Positions 6,827 through 9,265 of a stretch of 9,265 nucleotides of DNA are shown here, in pieces; the stretch's first letter is position 1, and every line of letters begins with the position of its first letter. The notes under the pieces were generated by a model. It searched no databases. It was given only the letters and a program-made list of their open reading frames with translations, and was not told the origin of the DNA. Source of the stretch: JBBDWZ01 sp050732575 (GTDB lineage Bacteria; Gemmatimonadota; Gemmatimonadetes; Longimicrobiales; RSA9); the NCBI GenBank assembly GCA_050732575.1, contig JBOHRF010000195.1:1-9265 (forward strand). Reading direction: 5' to 3'. Position numbers and translations under genes: made by a program.

Positions 6827-7687
6827 ATGGCTGAAATCATAGAAGTCAGTTTCAAGGGTAATCGGCGCGCGTATTACGCAGCGGAACAGAGCGACCTGCA
6901 GCTCAGCGACTACGTCATCGTGGAGGCGGATCGCGGCGAAGATCTGGGCCGCGTAACCGCTGGGGGCGCCATCGCGGAGCGTAAGTGTTCGGGCTGCTCG
7001 ACGGGTTGTGCGGCACCTGTGCCCGAGCTGCGCGTGGTGCGGCGGGCGCGGGGCGACGAAGTCGAGCGGGCGGTCGGCTTGCGTGCCGATGAGCCGCGCG
7101 TGCGCCGCGTGACGCGCGAGAAGGTGCTGCAATACGGTCTCAAGATGAAGGTCAGTGAGGCGGAGTGGCAGTTCGATCGCAACAAGCTCACCATCTTTTT
7201 CACTGCAGAGCGGCGCGTTGATTTTCGCGAGTTGGTGCGCGATCTGGCCAAGACTTTTCGTACGCGCATTGAGTTGAAGCAAATCGGGGTGCGCGACGAA
7301 TCCGCCTTATTGGGTGGGGTCGGTCGGTGCGGACGCGAACTATGCTGCTCGACCTGGCTACGCGAGCTGAAGCCCGTGAGTTTGCAGCTGGCCAAGGATC
7401 AGCGCCTTTCGCTCAATCCGGCCCAGATTTCCGGTTGCTGCGGCCGACTGATGTGCTGCCTGACCTACGAACACGAATCGTACGTGCAAGCTCGCAAGCG
7501 ATTTCCACGAGAAGGGAAAACGCTGGTGACGGCGCGGGGCAAGGAAAAGGTAGTGACCGTGGACATCTGGCGAGAGCGTGTACTGCTGAAAGATGAAGAC
7601 GGTAATCGGCGCACCGTGGCTCTGCTGGAGTTGAAGGCGGAAGTGGCGCGCACGGGGGGTGAGGGCACGGGAGATGGAACGGCGTGA
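6827..7687 (+). CDS. ricT: PSP1-domain protein, RicT/YaaT homologue
   Basis: This 286-residue protein aligns along its length with Bacillus YaaT/RicT. Shared blocks are FDRNKLTIFFTAERRVDFRE (116-135), RIELKQIGVRDE (147-158), GRCGRELCCSTWL (166-178) and SLNPAQISGCCGRLMCC (195-211). In Bacillus, RicT forms the Y-complex with RicA and RicF, carries Fe-S clusters and helps RNase Y-dependent mRNA processing, sporulation and competence. RicA and RicF are not nearby here. The core cysteines are C168, C173, C174, C205, C210 and C211. There is an additional N-terminal C-x2-C-x3-C (C54, C57, C61) and an extra C204, neither of which I recall in Bacillus YaaT. I chose the ATG at 6827 (AGGA nine nt upstream), 2 nt after the accA stop, over an in-frame TTG at 6821. 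The C-terminal 15 residues are Gly/Thr-rich. Confidence 0.88.
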   Translation: MAEIIEVSFKGNRRAYYAAEQSDLQLSDYVIVEADRGEDLGRVTAGGAIAERKCSGCSTGCAAPVPELRVVRRARGDEVERAVGLRADEPRVRRVTREKVLQYGLKMKVSEAEWQFDRNKLTIFFTAERRVDFRELVRDLAKTFRTRIELKQIGVRDESALLGGVGRCGRELCCSTWLRELKPVSLQLAKDQRLSLNPAQISGCCGRLMCCLTYEHESYVQARKRFPREGKTLVTARGKEKVVTVDIWRERVLLKDEDGNRRTVALLELKAEVARTGGEGTGDGTA

Positions 7688-9198
7688 GCGATTGGTTTTA
7701 CATCACGGCTGCCATCGACTACGCCAACGGACAGCCGCACATGGGGCACGCGTTCGAGAAAATCGGCGCGGATGCCATGGCCCGCTATCACCGACTCAAA
7801 GGCGAGCGCGTTCATTTTCTACTGGGCATGGACGAGCACGGTCTGAAGGTCCTGCAGAGCGCTAATGCGGCGGGCATTACGCCCCAGCAATGGGTCGATC
7901 AAATCGCAGCTTCCTTCCAGTCGGCATGGCGTGATCTGCTGATCAGCAATGACGATTTCATTCGCACCACGGAGCCCCGGCATCAGCGCGCGGTAGTCGA
8001 ATTGATTCGCCGCATCAACGAGGCCGGTGACCTCTACAAGTCCAGCTACAGCGGCTACTACTGTGTGGGCTGCGAAGCGTTCAAGAAGGAAGACGAACTC
8101 GAAGTAGTGGACGGAACGCAACGTTGTCCGCTGCATCCCACGCGAGAAATTGCCTGGAGTCAGGAAGAAAACTGGTTTTTTCGCCTCTCCCGCTACCAGG
8201 ATCGGCTGCTCAAACTGCTGGACGAGCGTCCGGATTTCATCGAGCCTGACATTCGGCGCAACGAAATCCGGCGCGTCATTGAGGGTGGACTGGAAGACAT
8301 ATCGGTGTCCCGTGCCCGCCTGCCCTGGGGCATTCGCTGGCCGGGTGATCCCGAACACACGGTTTACGTCTGGCTGGATGCGCTCACCAACTACCTGGCT
8401 GCCACCGGCTTCCCCGATGACGATTACAAAGCGCTCTGGCCTGCCACCGTGCACGTGATTGGCAAGGATATCACGCGCTTTCACGCCGTTTACTGGCCGG
8501 CCTTCCTGATGAGCGCCGGACTGGACGTACAGCAGACCGTTTGGGGGCACGGTTTCATCAGTTTCAGCGGCGGTGGCAAGTTGTCAAAATCTTCGGGCGT
8601 GCGCGTGGAGCTGGCCGACGCGATTGTGCGTCAAGGCCCGGAGGCGTTGCGTTACTATCTGCTGGCCGATGTCCCGTGGAACGGGGATGGCGACATCTCG
8701 TTCGAGCGCTTCGATGAACGGTACACGGCAGACCTGGCCAACAATGTCGGCAACCTGGTCAATCGAACACTCAGCATGATCGAGCGTTATCGCGAAGGAC
8801 AGGTGCCGTCGGCGGGACGAACGAGCCTGGATGCCAGTATGGCAACCAGCCTGGTGCGCTACCGCGCGGCCATGGATGACAACCTGCTGCACCACGGCAT
8901 TGCGGCCGCGCTGGAATTGTCATCGGCGGCCAACGTGTTCATTGAGGAGCGTGCGCCCTGGCATCAGGCGCGTGATCCACAGAGATCTGCGGAGCTGGAT
9001 GATACGCTGGGAGCGCTGGCTCGTTGCCTGGTAGCGGTGGCCACTATGCTGTCACCTTTTGTACCAGCCCGCATGCAGGAAGTGGCTCGGCGACTGGGCC
9101 TGGCCGCACTTCCCCAGCTGGATGACGTAGTCACGACGGATTTGCCGGGAAAAAAGGTCATACGGGGCGATGTGTTGTTCCCGCGCCCCAGCGACTAG
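7684..9198 (+). CDS. metG: Methionyl-tRNA synthetase, short form
   Basis: This 504-residue class I synthetase charges tRNA-Met, including the initiator, with methionine. The Rossmann fold starts at the N-terminus with FYITAAIDYANGQPHMGH, where the HIGH motif appears as HMGH (19-22). The connective peptide carries one zinc site of the type C127-x2-C130 ... C148-x2-H151. The stem-contact region YVWLDALTNYLAATGFP (228-244) and the KMSKS loop, here KLSKS (299-303), are present. The anticodon-binding helical bundle (about 345-475) includes NNVGNLVNR (353-361) and APWH (424-427). The C-terminal Trbp111-like tRNA-binding domain of the 677-residue E. coli enzyme is absent, as in many short MetGs. The start is the GTG at 7684, overlapping the ricT stop as GTGA, with GGGAG ten nt upstream. 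Confidence 0.96.
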   Translation: MSDWFYITAAIDYANGQPHMGHAFEKIGADAMARYHRLKGERVHFLLGMDEHGLKVLQSANAAGITPQQWVDQIAASFQSAWRDLLISNDDFIRTTEPRHQRAVVELIRRINEAGDLYKSSYSGYYCVGCEAFKKEDELEVVDGTQRCPLHPTREIAWSQEENWFFRLSRYQDRLLKLLDERPDFIEPDIRRNEIRRVIEGGLEDISVSRARLPWGIRWPGDPEHTVYVWLDALTNYLAATGFPDDDYKALWPATVHVIGKDITRFHAVYWPAFLMSAGLDVQQTVWGHGFISFSGGGKLSKSSGVRVELADAIVRQGPEALRYYLLADVPWNGDGDISFERFDERYTADLANNVGNLVNRTLSMIERYREGQVPSAGRTSLDASMATSLVRYRAAMDDNLLHHGIAAALELSSAANVFIEERAPWHQARDPQRSAELDDTLGALARCLVAVATMLSPFVPARMQEVARRLGLAALPQLDDVVTTDLPGKKVIRGDVLFPRPSD

Positions 9199-9211
9199 CA
9201 CATATTGTTGC

Positions 9212-9241
9212 TTGACACCATTGCAACCGGCGCGGTATCCT
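9212..9241 (+). promoter_or_regulatory. Strong sigma70-like promoter for the gene beyond the right edge
   Basis: A perfect -35 TTGACA (9212-9217) is followed after 18 nt by TATCCT (9236-9241), a 4 of 6 match to TATAAT. It begins 13 nt after the metG stop, in a non-coding strip. The expected start site is near 9248, just before a run of seven C (9249-9255). The target gene is outside the window. Genes read from such strong promoters often include stable RNAs or ribosomal operons, but nothing here shows which. Confidence 0.65.
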
Positions 9242-9248
9242 GCCGGCA
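9227..9248. promoter_or_regulatory. Inverted repeat straddling the -10 of the right-edge promoter (possible operator)
   Basis: CCGGC (9227-9231) and GCCGG (9242-9246) face each other across the -10 hexamer, and TGCCGGCA (9241-9248) is itself an 8-bp palindrome just downstream of the -10. A repressor binding here would block the promoter. GC-rich repeats of this size occur by chance in such DNA, so the claim is tentative. Confidence 0.25.
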
Positions 9249-9265
9249 CCCCCCCAAACCAGAAG

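Noticed and set aside
7819..8550. 243-residue minus-strand frame inside metG
   Set aside because: It is a shadow of the metG coding frame with no recognisable domain.
1..9265. Defence system, prophage, insertion sequence, CRISPR array or biosynthetic cluster
   Set aside because: Nearly every base is assigned to conserved core genes or short gaps. I saw no direct-repeat array, transposase, integrase, tRNA or toxin-antitoxin pair.
9199..9265. Intrinsic terminator after metG
   Set aside because: No GC-rich hairpin followed by a T-run is present. The only inverted repeat overlaps the promoter -10 and is followed by a C-run.

Overview
This is an ordinary bacterial chromosomal segment with about 60% GC and very tight gene packing. 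It has no mobile element, CRISPR array, RNA gene or phage gene that I can recognise. Three features point away from Enterobacteria-like lineages. The replicative polymerase is a DnaE1 whose PHP domain keeps all its metal ligands. A RicT/PSP1 protein sits between accA and a short metG. A small lipoprotein shows a beta-rich, Leu-Gly-x-Val-Pro-Pro pattern. My best guess is Gemmatimonadota or a neighbouring phylum, but this rests on remembered gene order and protein style, not on a search.

Left part, minus strand (1-2055). The 5' end of typA (BipA translational GTPase) runs off the window at position 1. Upstream of it lies a 125-nt gap with two adjacent inverted repeats. Next comes a three-gene minus-strand operon, transcribed from about 2020 towards 199: a small lipoprotein of unknown function, a ZitB/CzcD-type zinc efflux protein, and a YjbQ-family protein. 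The efflux and yjbQ genes overlap by 8 nt. A good sigma70-like promoter candidate (TCGACA-17-TATACC) lies in the divergent gap.

Right part, plus strand (2140-9198). A tightly coupled four-gene operon runs dnaE (DNA polymerase III alpha), accA (acetyl-CoA carboxyltransferase alpha), ricT/PSP1 and metG (methionyl-tRNA synthetase). The junctions are a 4-nt ATGA overlap, a 2-nt gap and a 4-nt GTGA overlap. The operon therefore ties replication, the first step of fatty-acid synthesis, a probable Fe-S RNA-metabolism factor and tRNA charging into one transcript.

Right edge (9199-9265). Directly after metG there is a clear promoter (TTGACA-18-TATCCT) with a palindrome just downstream of its -10. It should drive whatever follows the window. 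I see no terminator between metG and this promoter.

I found no convincing new biological system. The most useful leads are the possible self-proofreading DnaE with a serine/acid-rich insertion, the extra cysteine cluster in the RicT homologue, and the uncharacterised lipoprotein-zinc exporter-YjbQ operon.
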